Shown here piece by piece: positions 11,571 through 24,343 of a stretch of 64,000 bases of DNA. The notes under the pieces were generated by a model, which saw only the letters and a list, made by a program, of their open reading frames with translations, searched no databases and was not told the DNA's origin. Made by a program: the position numbers and the translations under genes. The stretch covers positions 6,491,502 to 6,555,501 of the forward strand of contig NC_054081.1 of the NCBI RefSeq assembly GCF_017562075.2, written 5' to 3'. This DNA is from Anopheles merus (Eukaryota; Arthropoda; Insecta; Diptera; Culicidae). Positions within the stretch are counted from its first letter, which is position 1. Every line of letters starts with the position of its first letter.

Positions 11571-12050
11571 AGTTTCTATAGGCTGTTATTTGTATTTATT
11601 AGGTGTATTGAGAAATGTGTGTAAACTGATTATTAACAGTATAGTACGTGGATGCTGCGTATTTGAAGTGCTTTCTTCAGAAAGCATTGAGTTTTCAAAC
11701 TTCAGTAGTATGAACATGTAGAAATTGAACATATTTAGTAAGTACTTTCTAAACCTCTTCCCTCCCGTAACTTACTTGTAGGTGAGAACAGGCGTACCTT
11801 AACCGTTACTAGCTATGACAAGGCAATTCAATACATGGTCCCGTCACTTTGATTTTAATTTAACGACCAAGGTATTTAAAGAAAAAATATATTTTTCTTT
11901 AGTTTTGGCGACACTGGATCAAGCAAGATGTTAGGAGAATAATTTAGGTGTAGGATAGGTTTTAAGTACTTAATTTGTCACAGCCTCAAGAGTGCAAGAC
12001 ATATATGTTGGTAAATAAAACAATAAATAAATAAATAAACAGTAGCAGTG
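11571..12050 (+). mobile_element. Possible LINE 3' tail ending in (TAAA)n
   Basis: The stretch 11870-12040 ends in CAATAAATAAATAAATAAAC after GTAAATAAAA, a form common at the 3' end of jockey-like elements. No coding part is recognised, so this is a weak call. The remainder shows nothing I can name. Confidence 0.3.
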
Positions 12051-15000
12051 TAATGATTAAAATATGTGCTCTTAGGATGCCACGATCGGTAGCTCTTTGT
12101 TAGATGGTTCCATTGCTCACCTGAGCAGATAATCATGGAATTCAGAAGAATTGTCCCTCACTGGAAAAGTTGGATCCCAGACGTCTTACCTTGAACAGAG
12201 GGACACTCATAGCTCATGGTTTAAAGCTCGCACATTTGCTATGTCCGTCTGTAGGAATCTCTCTTTTATTTTGCGAAAGTTTTGGATTATCTATTAGAAT
12301 GATTTGACTAATGCATGCATAATGACTGCCAATGCTAGTTGCATCGCGCTCAGTGAAGCATTGCGTTGTTTTAGTTTATCGCACAGGCAGTTGCGAGTTT
12401 TAATACTAACAATCACTGAATAAGGCTAGTAAATGGCCTAGCAAAACTATCACCTGAATGTACTGAATCCTAAAAGCAGACGAGGGGAAACAAAATGGAA
12501 TGCGAGAGATAGAATAAGCGGCGAAGACCGGTAATCTAGTCGATTAAAACAATTCGATCCCCAAAATGAATTCCCGTCCCGAGTGACCCGGAGTTGCAAT
12601 TGAATTATCCTTCAACTTTCATTCAAAAACGCCATGGATTACAACAAATCGTGCACAGATGAATTTTTAGTCTTTATTACGTCCTTAAAACACACACTAT
12701 CTCTCTCTCCCTCTATCTCCCTCACTATTCCTTTATTGATTGGGAAACACGATGCACTTTCGCTGTATAATAGACTTTGGCAGCTCGCAGAGCAGCCCCC
12801 AAAGCTTCCCGTTCGCTAGCTTGATCATGTTGTGCGGACAGTTTTGTTGTTGTTTTCCCGCCTGTTCATCTTACATCTGTTCTGTGCACTATGTTTGTGC
12901 CTTCCCCTCCCTTCGCCACAGACCCCTTGCCGGAATCATCCGCACCCGGGCGAACGATAATGTGTTTTCTTGCTCATGTATAATTTAGGACCCGGGTCGT
13001 GTTTCTCCGTGGTAGCGCAGCCCGGACAACATCCTGGCTACAAGTGTTAAGAATCTTAGCCACCAACCACACGCTGCCTTGCCGGCAACGCTTCCACCAA
13101 ACACGCCGACGCTTCGGACAACCCCACGCCCTCGCTAACCCTGTCCCGATGAATAATTTATGCCTGCGCCGACGAAACCGAGTCCGTGTCGTTGTAGTTG
13201 TCCAAGCGCATGTCCTTTTTTTTGCGAGAGTGCGGTGTTGCGCGCAGAACAGGACGAGCCGGACCATAAATTGAATCAAACCGACCACCAGGCCCACCTC
13301 AGACTGTACAGCATTTTTCTTTTTTTTTTTTTTGTTGCCAGCTGTACCAAACATTAAGGACAAACATTCAAACTTCCAGTTGTAAGTTTGAGGCGCTCAC
13401 TCGCGATGGAGAAAAATCGTCCCTCTCCGCCCGCTTGGACACGGCGCTTCCTGATTGATGGGTGCTGATCCGATAAGTTATGGACACTCTCTATCCCTTT
13501 CCACACTTCTTCCGCTTCAGCCGTCGGGAGCTGGGGGTTTGATGGATGGAAATTAATGACCAGTGCCTACGGGGGTTTTTATTTCTTATCAGCTCGCCCG
13601 CACAAAACTGCTCGATTCCATCGCACGTGCAAATGTGTGAAGTGAACACACACACACTGGAGTGTTAGGCGAGGGGGGGGGGAGTTGAGAAGGAGCGAAA
13701 GCTCAAAGAAAAATAATATCCACCAGTTTTTTTCCCCCCCAACGGAAGCAAATCGCTGCGCAAACACAGCTTACCGTCTATCATATCACCATTTTCGCAT
13801 TGTTTCGCTGCCCGGTAACGTATGGAAATTCTTACCAAACAACGTGCCTGGGGAGAGGCAGAGGATTGGGGGGGGGAGGTGAGAGGAGATGGCGAAGGCA
13901 CAGATCTTGGAAAACAAATCTAAAACACGAATGAACCGAAGCTCCCGGCTGGAATGCGCATATTTTCACAAGACAAGTAAAAGCGCACACACAAAAAAGC
14001 CCACCCAGCCCGTCCAGTTTGTCGTGTGTCACGCGCTTTGCCTACCATTCGGGCGCAAGCGACACAAAGCCAGTTCCTGCACTCGGGCTGAAGTGCTTCA
14101 CTTTCGAAGAAGCGGGGGACAAAACGGCAAAATGCCGCAACCGAAAGGCCTCCGGGTTTTTTTTTGTTGTCCCATCCCCACGGTTTACGGTGCTGTAGGT
14201 ATAATTCTTTCCACAATGCGAGCACCCCCGCCGGATAAGATTGCAAAAGAATGAGAAACGAAAAGTTTCTTCGTTGTGTATGTGTGTGTGTGTTTTTTTT
14301 TTTGTATCTTCTTCACTTGTTGTACTCATACCATAACATCTTACCCTTAGCTTTTTGGTAAGGTTGGGTGAAAAAAAAGCTCTTGTCCTTTTATTCAAGT
14401 AAAGAAAATAGCAAAAAACCACGCACACACACGCACACACACAAATCAGTTACTAGTAACCTCTTCCTCCCATTCTACTTGGGGGAGAAAAACACATCAC
14501 AAACACAAAGCAACAAAAGAAAGGTAGCAGAAGCACACCCACACCCACGCGTGTTGTTGCGGAAGATTCATTCCGGCGAATTCCCAGCGCTTTCGCCTCG
14601 CCGAAAAGGGGTTTTCCGCGTACTGCGTGCATGCCGGTTGCCGCTACCTGCAGCCAAGCAAACGGAAGTGCGGCGAGATAAACCATATCACCGGGCCGGC
14701 TGCCCAGCGGGGGATGGCAAATCGGGGAAGCGGCAGGGCCCAGATGTTTGGAAAACACTTCAGCAACTTCAAACCGAATGTGGGTCGGCCAGGGTTTCGA
14801 CACGCGGGTATCGACAGGCACCATAGGGGGAGGTGGCACAAAAGGGCATTCGGATGAGCCTGGGTGGGAAAGAATCCTTACCTTAGCCCCCTGCCCCAGT
14901 AGCACAAACCGACATTGTTACCGTGCACCGACCCTGGCACAGGTATGTCGGATCAAAACCTCAAAAAGGCCATCCCGGTTGCTACTGCTGCTGCTGCTGC

Positions 15001-15845
15001 TGGTAGCAACGGCGCAGGAATTGCAGAGACGTTGAGCTATCTTTAATCGGACGCGTGTGTTTTTGTGTGTGTGGGGAAAGATTCAAGCAGCAACAACAAA
15101 AGGATGGCAGCATTCATGTCCCTTGCAAACTGAAGAAGATGGACCACACAAGTACACAAGCAGACGCTGAGATAAAAGTTCGGACATACACAACCGACCT
15201 GTTTGTGTGTGTGTGGGTGGGTGATGGCCATCCCATCACACAGCCGTACACAGCTCGGCGGAAAGGGCGACCGAGTTTTCTCGGGAGCGAAAACTTTCCT
15301 TGACTGGATTCGACAGGAACAAACACAGCGTGCGTGAGCTTCTACCGGGGTGGGGGAGTGGATTGTTGGAGAGAAAATACCCGAGAGCCACTTCAAACGC
15401 CGCCCCCCACCCTCCCGAAAGTGACGCACGAGCGAAGCGTGCGGACGCTAAGTCACCTCCTGTCGCTGCGTGATGTTTTATTCATGGTTGAAGTGTTTGG
15501 CCGCGCTCGTTTCGTTACAAACGGCCCGAACCGGGCTGGGAGTGGGTTCGTTTCATTTGCGTCCAACACCGAGGCACGCAGCCGGATGACCGGCAGAGCC
15601 ACCTGCTCTGTGCCGTTTTCTTGCAGGCAGCTTAATTTTAGACGCACCAGTTTTTGCTGTCTCTATGTTAAGCTCAGCCCATGCTCATAATCCGGTTCGA
15701 AGGACCAAACAATCTGTCATTTTGAAAGCAAAAAATGGGCTTTTTTCACTACAATAATTGCAAAAGCAAACGGTACCAACATCTTGTAATGCACTTAGCC
15801 TAGTTTTCAGGGGCATCGAATGAAAATGAAATCCTCGATGGCCTT
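12051..15845. other. Non-coding, GC-moderate spacer
   Basis: No exon, RNA gene or transposon recognised. There are short low-complexity runs: TCTCTC at about 12700, poly-T near 13317-13333, G-runs near 13671 and 13870, and GTGT and CACA runs near 14277 and 14424. A CTG run (CTGCTGCTGCTGCTG) sits at about 14989. Frames of 100-150 codons exist on both strands but overlap each other, have arbitrary composition and show no family motif. Confidence 0.5.
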
Positions 15846-15859
15846 AATAAGTGCCTACT

Positions 15860-15965
15860 TTTTATTCTTCTTCTAGGCGTAACGTCCTAAGCTGACTTGC
15901 CGGCCTTCGGCTTTCGAGTCTTTTTAGGCACCAGGCAGCCAGGATCGTGCGAGCCGATGACTTTA
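15860..15965 (-). mobile_element. SINE-like fragment
   Basis: Read on the minus strand it contains GCCGGCAAGTCAGCTTAGGACGT followed by a GAAGAAGAA tail. This pattern is frequent in tRNA-derived mosquito SINEs and is echoed at 3975-4035. The tRNA-like head is not clear. Confidence 0.4.
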
Positions 15966-16229
15966 GCACGAGAAGCGCGCTAAGCGCCTACAGTGTATGC
16001 AATATGTTGATTTATTTTATGATTTTCGTTTTCAAACTAAGAAGCACGATTGCACTGTTGTTGCAGGCCTAAGTAGATTGAAACCACACAGGACGAGTTT
16101 AAACCGTGCTAGTGATTCACTCTTTATCTTCCCAGCCCCGAATGTGCTCATATAAATCGGACAAAACTGCAAAATGTAAACGACTCTAGAAGATTACTTC
16201 TTTTTAAGACCATTTTTTGGACGAAATGT

Positions 16230-17545
16230 TTCGGCGCTAGGTTTAATACTAAAGATTACTTGAGGCTTTCACTTTGGATCATATATGTGTCAGATTGTTG
16301 GATTGTGCCCTCGTCACGCCTACATTCGAATACGGTAGTGTCGTAGTATCTCCATGTGCAGAATAATTTGGAAAAGTAGAGTAGAAGCAGTACAAATCAC
16401 GCTCCTATCGACCTGCCCGTACGCTGCCTGCTCTGGCCACACGATACAGACGCTTCTTTTCGCCACAGCTTAGACATACACAACACGGAGTGCATAAAAC
16501 GGCAACGGCTATGCCACGTATATTCAATAGGCTTTAGCAGTACTTCGACGTCCCTAAGCTCATGAAGGTGTGCAAAGAACGATTGCGCTTTGTAGTACAA
16601 TATGTTGATGTAAAGCGGTGCGTTTAATCCCATCCTTGTTATATTGTCATGTGTCACTGCAATTTAATTGAGTTTACCGGGTTTTCCAATTGAGTTCAGA
16701 CTAGCAGCATACTTTTTTTGAATAGTCGCAATAGATTCTTGACTAGAATCCTCTATTTTGGATTAGGAGCAATGGATTATTGACCAGGAGCAATTGATAT
16801 CAGCAGGCTGGTTGCTGGCGCGGAGTGACCAGATTGTTTTTAGAGGTTATTGGTACGAACTCTAAAGCAAATGCGGTATTTTTCTGTATAAAACAACTAT
16901 TTTGTTCACTCATAAAACTCATTGCATTCCAATTTTATGGTTGAATGGTCAATACTTAGAAAAATATTTGATTTTGGGTTAGAAAATTTGAGTTTTACTG
17001 TGCACAATTGTAAACCGATATTCGATCAAAATTCGATAGAACTACATATGGTCACTCTGAAAAACTTGCTCAATCTAGCTTATGGTTAGGTTATGCCTGT
17101 CGGTTCACTGCTGCATATTTCAATTCAGCCAATAAATGTTTTTGTGTTATATTGTGCATTCATAAAATCCAAACAATAGCACCGAAAACCTATCAGATAA
17201 AATATCTCTTTATTTTGTGGATGATATATAGCAGTAAAAAAAATGCTTTCAACTAGTGGACGGATGAAATTAAATAGCATCCACCGATTATTATTCAAGT
17301 CGATCTTTCACACCGGGTGTTATAAACGCGACACTCTTAGACTGTCATGCAGGGACCTGCTGAAATCAATTGCTCCTAGTCAATAATCCATTGCTCGTAA
17401 TCCAAAATAGAGGATGCTAGTCAAGCATCTATTGCGACTTTTACAAAAAAGTATGCTGCTAGTCTAAACTCAATTGAAAAACCCTGTAATTGAAATGGGC
17501 CAAAGACTGTTGGACCCATTTTTGGATAGTTAATAAATAAATAAA
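16230..17545 (+). mobile_element. LINE 3' fragment with a MITE inserted in its 3' UTR
   Basis: From 16298 the plus strand reads LDCALVTPTFEYGSVVVSPCAE, a stop, then FGKVE. This is the conserved region near the C-terminus of jockey/R1-type reverse transcriptases (LYCALVRP..EYGSVVWSP). Several stops follow, so it is dead. After about 16650 the 3' UTR is interrupted by the TIR element 16677-17486. It resumes with TTGAAATGGGCCAAAGACTG and ends in ATAAATAAATAAATTAAG near 17545, a typical LINE tail. Confidence 0.65.
16675..17488. mobile_element. Long-TIR MITE with TA target duplication (CAGGGTTTTCC family)
   Basis: The 810-bp element (16677-17486) starts CCGGGTTTTCCAATTGAG and ends CTCAATTGAAAAACCCTG. 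The inverted repeats extend about 130 bp with few mismatches. TA dinucleotides flank it on both sides, as for Tc1/mariner-type transposition. It carries no transposase and is inserted in the LINE 3' UTR described above. Confidence 0.75.
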
Positions 17546-20500
17546 TTAAGCTTTAATGTTAAAATAAAAATGATTCTTTGTATCGAAACTCTCATTTGCT
17601 TGTGCGATAATCGAAAGTAAACAAATGCCCAAGGTTAAAAGTTGTAAACTCATTTCCACATCGGCAACAAAAATGTATTTAGAAAAAACAAACGACATTA
17701 CTCGTTATGCGAGTACGTACTCGTTAAGAGAGGTATTTGTGGAGCGTTCAGTATTGCTCGTTATGCGAAAAACTCGCCATGTGGGGAACTCGCCATGAGA
17801 GAAGTTTACCGCAATGAATATTTGAAGATTCATCAGCATAAACCCGGCAATACTCGCTCGTTCCCATGCCAAAGTCGTTACATTGAATTAAATGAAAAAA
17901 GGCAACATCAAGCCTATGAGCTTCACTGCTGCTGCGCCTAAATGTATGCCCAAAACTAGGATTTCTACTTCTTGTGTTTTTTCCCATTCAAATTGCCTCG
18001 GCCTAGCGCTAGCGCTTACTTTGATTTAGTAATATTAATTAAAAATTTAAATCGCCCTGATGGCCTACCCGCACCGACTCCCCCGCGCCGGCCACTAATT
18101 GCTCCTTTATTGGTACCGTATCGTACCGGTGGCACCGGATTCGTACCGGAACGTAAGTAAACAGCACCGGCAGGAAGGAGAGGAAGCAGAGCGGCTCTTC
18201 CCCCGTTAGCCTCGCCAACCGATCGGGCTTTGCGGACCCGGCTGTCCGTTGATCCGTTTTGATAAATGACCTGCCCGGGTCCGAGTTCGAGTGAAATTTA
18301 ATTACAGAAATGATACATCACCACCTTTTCGGGGGGGTGGGGGGGCTGTGACTAGTGACAGGGGTGTTTTTTTTGTCGTCTTCTTCTTCTTCTTCTTTCC
18401 CCCCATTACTTAGATGGCACAGCAGAAAGAAGACATTAGCGAACAGTGCCGCACAGTAGGCGTAGCCTTTCCAAAGCAGGCGATGGGCGGCAATGAAAGG
18501 CTGTAGCAGTCCTGCAGACCATTTGTTTCGGTACCTATTCCCACCGGGGGGAGCTACTTTGCATTTTGGGGCAGCTAATTTCCACTAATCGGCTCCGCCG
18601 ATGCTCATGCTGCTGATGATGATGTCGACATTCACTAATGAGTTCGTTTCTAGCAGCGATTGGAAGATTATTAAAAATTTACCCCGAGCACCTCCCGGGT
18701 GCTTTATCAAACAGGGAAATTAGATTGCTCGTATCGGTCGGCATCGTTCTCGGAAACGCAACCTGAAGCCCCCGCCCACAGCATGGACGGCTGGGTCACA
18801 AATATCCCTAGCAACTCGTTCCCCATTGCCCGGCTAAAGTAAATTTGCCCAACCAAAGGAACGGAGAGCACGTGAGCTGAAACGAGCGAGTGAGAGAGCA
18901 CACACAGAGAAAAAGAGAGAGAGAGAGAGGGAGAGCTAAATACCGAAACTGTCCACCAACATTGCCATTAGATCTCGAAGACAGTTCGGCAGAGTTCGCC
19001 CGTAGGTGGTCATGCGTAACCAGGGTCTTGGGAAGGTCTTGTCCCTTTTACGTAACGCACCCGGCGGCACCGGTGCCATGGCGAGCTGTCACACTAATTT
19101 TCAACTTGATAAAGACATCACCCACAAGCACATAGCACACACACAAACACACACATACACCGGAACGGTCACATACCAGCTCGCACTTTCTCGTCGGAGC
19201 CTAATTGAATTAGTGCGCACGGTGAAGCGAACGACCAACCGCACCTAGTGTGTCCCTTTCCTGGTAGGTGGTCAATTAATTTCCATCAAATCTCTGCTCA
19301 CCTCCAACACACACACACACACATCAGGATGGCACACACAGAGAGAAAGAGAGAGAGAAGAAGAGGTAGCGCTGGAATGGTATGCGCCCCAGAGTAGAGT
19401 TCCTGAGGTCGGCGGCTTTTGAAAACAATTGACAGCGACCGGTCTAATTATGGCTGACCGGGTCGTGCCGGGCCCGGGGTTTTTGGGGCGCCCAGCCCCA
19501 TGTCAATAAGTGAGCACAAATTGATGCTAAGCCTCTTATGCGACAGTGCGACCAGTTCCCGCCGCCCGGTACTGCTTGGCGGGAGGCCCAAAACGAAGCC
19601 ACTCAATGGCTCTCCTGCCGAACCGGGAACACGAGACGGACGGGCGTTCCTCGGGCGCCTCACTTTACATGCAAGCAAACAAACGCTTACCCCGGGAAAA
19701 CGGACACGGCCGAGCGGAATGTCTCCACTGGGGCACCGAAGAGGACGGAACCCTTTGCCTGGGAGGTTTTTCGGTGAATTAAAGCAAATTCCCTTCGTTC
19801 GCAAGAGGCAGAAGACACTCCCAATACTCACTGCACTGCGGATCAATAGCAGCCTCTTCCGGGGTCCGCTTTCGAAACCCTCTAATTTAGTTGTCAGCAG
19901 TCCGCCCCCGGACCCCTGGCGGCGAAGAAGCGAACCCGATACCGTAGCCTGCTACTGCACTGCAAATCAAACAAAGCGCACCAACACGTTCCTTCCAATG
20001 CCGTGCACCCAACTTGACCATTTAGCACGACCTGTGTGTGTGTCTGTGTGTGTGTTGCATCAACCTTAATGACAGCATCAAAGACAATCAGTGCAAACGT
20101 GTGCACGCACACAAAAATCGCTCCCCAATCGTACTCCGGCACGGCACGAGCACGACATATTATTTCAAGTTCATCTTCTAATTATCTTGCTGCGCACTGC
20201 TGGCGACGAGGAGAGGGAGTGGGACTGTTTGCGCTGCCCTGCCCTCGACTACCCGGACGCATTGAACCCGGCGACATTGCGACAGCGCCGGAGCGGATAT
20301 ACGTTCGTTACGTCGGCATTACTTCCGGCCCAGTGTCACTGCGTAATTAGCTAGCGCCGAGGTCGAGCGGAGGATTCGTTGGCGAAAGTTTTTCGGCTAC
20401 GCTACGGCAATGCTTGTCCTGTCTTGCGTTTTGGGCTGGATGAATATCGTGTTGCGGGTGAGACGGTGCAGCACAAACGTAGCGTAAGACGCCGAAATAT

Positions 20501-21940
20501 ATGCAATCTGCAATACAAAACTACTTCATTAGCAGGTTTTTGTAACAGCGTTGCCGTGACGGCTTTTTACAGCTTTTATTTCGGTCTGGCGAAAACAAAA
20601 ACCCTACACCTCGGTAAGGCAATACGCCGAAAAGTATGCCGACGTGCAGTACAAAATCCACTCCACGGTGCGTGCTGTTTTCAGCCGCACTGCTTGCACG
20701 TGCAAGTGCATGATTTTGCATACTTTTTGCGTACCCCAACGAGACCCTTGCCACCAGCAAGAGCGCCAAGAGTTTTGCAGCAGTCAGCGCCGTCGGGTCC
20801 GTTTAGAAACTCTGCCCTTGCCTGGCCAACGAATGTCACCGCTTTGAACGCTGCTCTGCCGTCTCGCCACAATCCACCTAATGGCTGCCTGCCCGCGCGT
20901 TAATTTCATCAAATCGATACGATTAAGTGAGTTCCGGATGCTCCCTGATGCTAGCGCGGGATCGTGATTAGAGATGGCCGCACGAGCGGCAAACCGCACG
21001 ACGGGCCCGAGGAAGCAGCAGCGGACCGCGGTCTACAAATACCAACCAATTAATTATCCTCTCCCTTTTCGCCACGTTGAGGCGATCGCATTCCGTTCCG
21101 GCAGGCTGATTGAGCCGTAACTTTGAGGTGAACCGTCGCTAATTAGAGGTCGCACTGGCCGTTCCCACCCGATAATGTCACCGGTCGGGGCGGGAGTGGT
21201 TTAGCCGGTTCCGATGGATAGGTGTGAAGCGTGTCCCGTTCCACCTGCCCCTCCTGCAGCGCCGTTTGACTCGCCTGACCCACGCACAGCGCTAAAACAA
21301 TCGCCCGGAAATTCGAGCCCAAAGCGCTGCCCTCGAAAAACCCCGGCAGGGCTACCGCGAACGCGTGCCCGTCTTTGGACACTGTGGTTGGAATTTTCGG
21401 GCAGAGCTCCCGCGGTGACCGTCCCCGGATAAAGTCGACGCCGACGTCGGGTTCCAATTTCCGGGCACCTTGGCAACCGTGCCGGTATCGTTTGCCGAGG
21501 GGCGCACGGGCAAAAAGGACACAAACTAATTTCCTTTCGGCGAAATGTACAGCGTCGCTGTTCGGCGAACAAGTGTGACTGTCACGGGGAGGCGGAAAGC
21601 TCCATATCATGTACCCGGTATCTTAATCAGTGGCAAGTAGCAGCAACAAAAAACAACAACGTACCAGCAAAACACTACAAACTGTTTTCGACACGCATCA
21701 GCCACACAGTGTGTGGCTGGAAACGAGCCTTATCTCCTAGAACGGTAGGTGGTTCGGCGATGTGCTATCACAACACTTAGAGCACTGTGTTGAGGGGTTA
21801 TACTTGCCCAAAACTGACAACATCTCTACTCGAAGGCGCCTAAATATCTGCAATTTGTTGTAAGTGTCTTGCGCTTGGCGCCTAAAGTTATGTACAATTT
21901 GTGACTAAACTACTAATTAACACTTTTGTACTTTAGTTTG
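17546..21940. other. Non-coding spacer
   Basis: No exon recognised. There are short runs only: CTTCTTCTT near 18380, GAGA near 18916, CACA near 19310 and GAGA near 19340. The 20.4-20.7 kb part holds two similar stretches (cgccgaaatatatgcaatc and cgccgaaaagtatgcc) with no evident meaning. GCCTAAA-type motifs occur at 17934, 21835 and 21877. Overlapping frames of 100-190 codons at 19.5-20.1 and 20.4-20.9 kb show no domain. Confidence 0.5.
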
Positions 21941-22819
21941 TACAGTCTGTTCCCGAGTTACACGGTTCTCGACTTACGCGGATTCGGAGATACGCGGTTT
22001 TCTAAATTTGACAGATTAAATGTCAAATCAGTACAATTTGCTTTAAGCTCGGTAAAAATTGCATTTTTGCTAACAAATTGAAACCGCTTAAAAGCCAGAA
22101 ATGGGGCCCTTCACGATTCTAGTCAGTTTTTTTGTATGGAGTTTGAGAGTTGGAGGCTGAAATCATGTAAACACTCCATACAAAACCACACATAAAACTA
22201 GCCTGCAATTTTCAGTCTAGATTATTCTAGCCTCAAAGCTAGAATTAGATTCAAGTGCCTGCTCGAAAACACGGTGTTGTTTACATTTACCCCAAGGTGC
22301 ATTAAAGAGATCACGTGGTGGAATCTAGAATCAAAGCGTATGTAGTCCAGGATGTCTCATAGCATGTGTTAATAACCAAATTTGATTATTACTTTTTGAC
22401 AGAACGAGTTAAAACTTTTGTTCAAACAAGCTTCCTTGAGGCTTGACGAATACTCAAAAATCGCTTAAAATCTTCATTCAGAAGCAGAAGCGATAAAAAT
22501 CAGCCTTCTGTATTCATACACCTTGGGATAAGCTCACCTGTATAAAATACCCACTTAGAACTTAGAACGAAAACTGCTATACAATGCAAACAGCTGACAG
22601 GCTGAAATTTCAGCCTACGAACTTACAATAGAAAGGGCCCCAATGTTAGAATTTTCTGCACGAATCATAACAAATAAATGATAAAGTGTATAAAAGAACT
22701 AAATTAAATTTAAAAAAAAACTGCGAGTAATAAATAGTATTTTAGTCAAAAAACGTGAAATTCGACTTACGCGGATTTGTCGGGAACGCAGAAAGCGCGT
22801 AACTCGGGAACAGACTGTA
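21941..22819. mobile_element. Tc1/mariner-like MITE carrying a nested MITE
   Basis: The ends are CAGTCTGTTCCCGAGTTAC (from 21943) and GTAACTCGGGAACAGACTG (to 22817), perfect inverted repeats, flanked by TA on both sides. Just inside each end is a copy of CGACTTACGCGGAT. Without the nested insertion 22103-22641 the element is about 333 bp, too short for a transposase. Confidence 0.8.
22100..22644. mobile_element. GGGGCCCTTTC-ended MITE, copy 1 (nested)
   Basis: A 539-bp element (22103-22641) begins GGGGCCCTT and ends GAAAGGGCCCC. The flanking trinucleotide AAT is repeated on both sides. A close copy lies at 28014-28551. The 3-bp duplication would fit a PIF/Harbinger-like transposase, but the family is not assigned. 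Confidence 0.75.
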
Positions 22820-22942
22820 TTATCAAAGTGATAAAAAAATGAGTTTGTATACTATAAGTATCAGTATAAATTGCAGAGCATTTTATTTTGTCTCGCAAAC
22901 GCTTAATAATTTATAATTTATTTATAATAATCTTCTTCTTCT

Positions 22943-23790
22943 TCTATCTATCTTTATCTATATATATAAAAATCTCGTGTCACGGTGTTTGTTGCGAGCA
23001 ACCTCCGAAACGGCTGGATCATTTTCAACGAAACTTTGCACACACCTTATGCTGGTATGAGAATAGGTTTTAAGACTCACATCATTTGCAAAAGCTGCAC
23101 TAAACTTAATTTATTAGCAATTTTCTAATCCCATGTCAAGAGCAGTATTGTTGTTGCAGTATACAGCGCTTTGACACTCGGTGTTAAGTGCAGTTTACAC
23201 TGGTGTTAAAACCTCGCAAGCAAATTCGAGCAGTTTGCGAGCTCGTACGAGGCCTCGCAATCGCGATACCGTTTTAGCTTATCTTAATTAGAGTTTCTTA
23301 AGATTTTCTTAATTTGACGACTCTTATACTAATTTGCCACATCAAATGTCAAACTCAACATAAATTTTCTTTACGTCAAATTAAAAAAACCATTTAAAAT
23401 AGCACAAAATTTCAATGTTTTAGTTGAAATCAGATCAAATAACTAATTTAATGGCTAAAACCTACCCCTTCAAGCAGAATGATGCGAAAATGAGCCTAAG
23501 TCGAATTTCGATATGTTCGGTTAAATTATAGCTAATATTAGAGATACGCGATTGCCTGCAGTCCGCATCAATAGTATATATCATGGAGTGCCGGTATATG
23601 ATATACGGTATATATGTTTGCAGATCTTAATTACCTACTGTTATTACGACCGATAGGAAGAATCGAAGCTTTGAGGTAAAATCATAGTAATCATTGTAAT
23701 CGTTGTTTTTGCACTCCTTGGATTGCAAATTCTTCTATTTTTAAATAAACGAGACATCCAGTTCATCCCGTGTGAAACCGGGTAATATAA
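22943..23790 (+). mobile_element. Helitron-like relic
   Basis: The 5' part reads TCTATATATATAAAAATC, then a segment with CGAAACGGCTGGATC and TTTCAACGAAACTTTGCACAC, sequences often seen at the start of insect Helitrons. At 23764-23786 the stretch CATCCCGTGTGAAACCGGGTAA can form a hairpin (CCCG with CGGG), as expected near a Helitron 3' end. A clear CTRR terminus and Rep/helicase coding sequence are missing. Confidence 0.4.
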
Positions 23791-24264
23791 ATAATTTATT
23801 TTTACATTTTATTTAAATAATGTTTTTTTATGAACAAAATGTATTTTTTGTTTTGTTTAGTAAACAACTAAAACATTAAGAATAATTCAAAATGCATCAA
23901 TTTCTCATCGAAAAAGTTACAGCGCAGTGCGCCTAAAAGTAGCCTCCACGTATGGCAAAACATCCATTAGTGTTTCATTTTGCATACCTCCAGGCGGTCG
24001 GTTAGCTCGGTCATCTCTGCAGCAAGCTTTACTGACTCGTTTCCGAACGCTTCCAAGCGTTCAGTTGAAATGCTGATTAAAATGTAAGCTCTTCGCAGAA
24101 ATCACTGCCACATTCGCAATTGCGTAACAAACCCCTGGTCCCTGACGCAACGAATCGGTGCTCTTATTGATCGATTTGCTGACACCGTTGCATTCTTGCA
24201 GGCGTCTAATTTGCTCTGTTCTCAACAATGTATCGAGCGTCTTGACTCTTTGCCGTTGGCTTTT

Positions 24265-24343
<79 letters not shown>

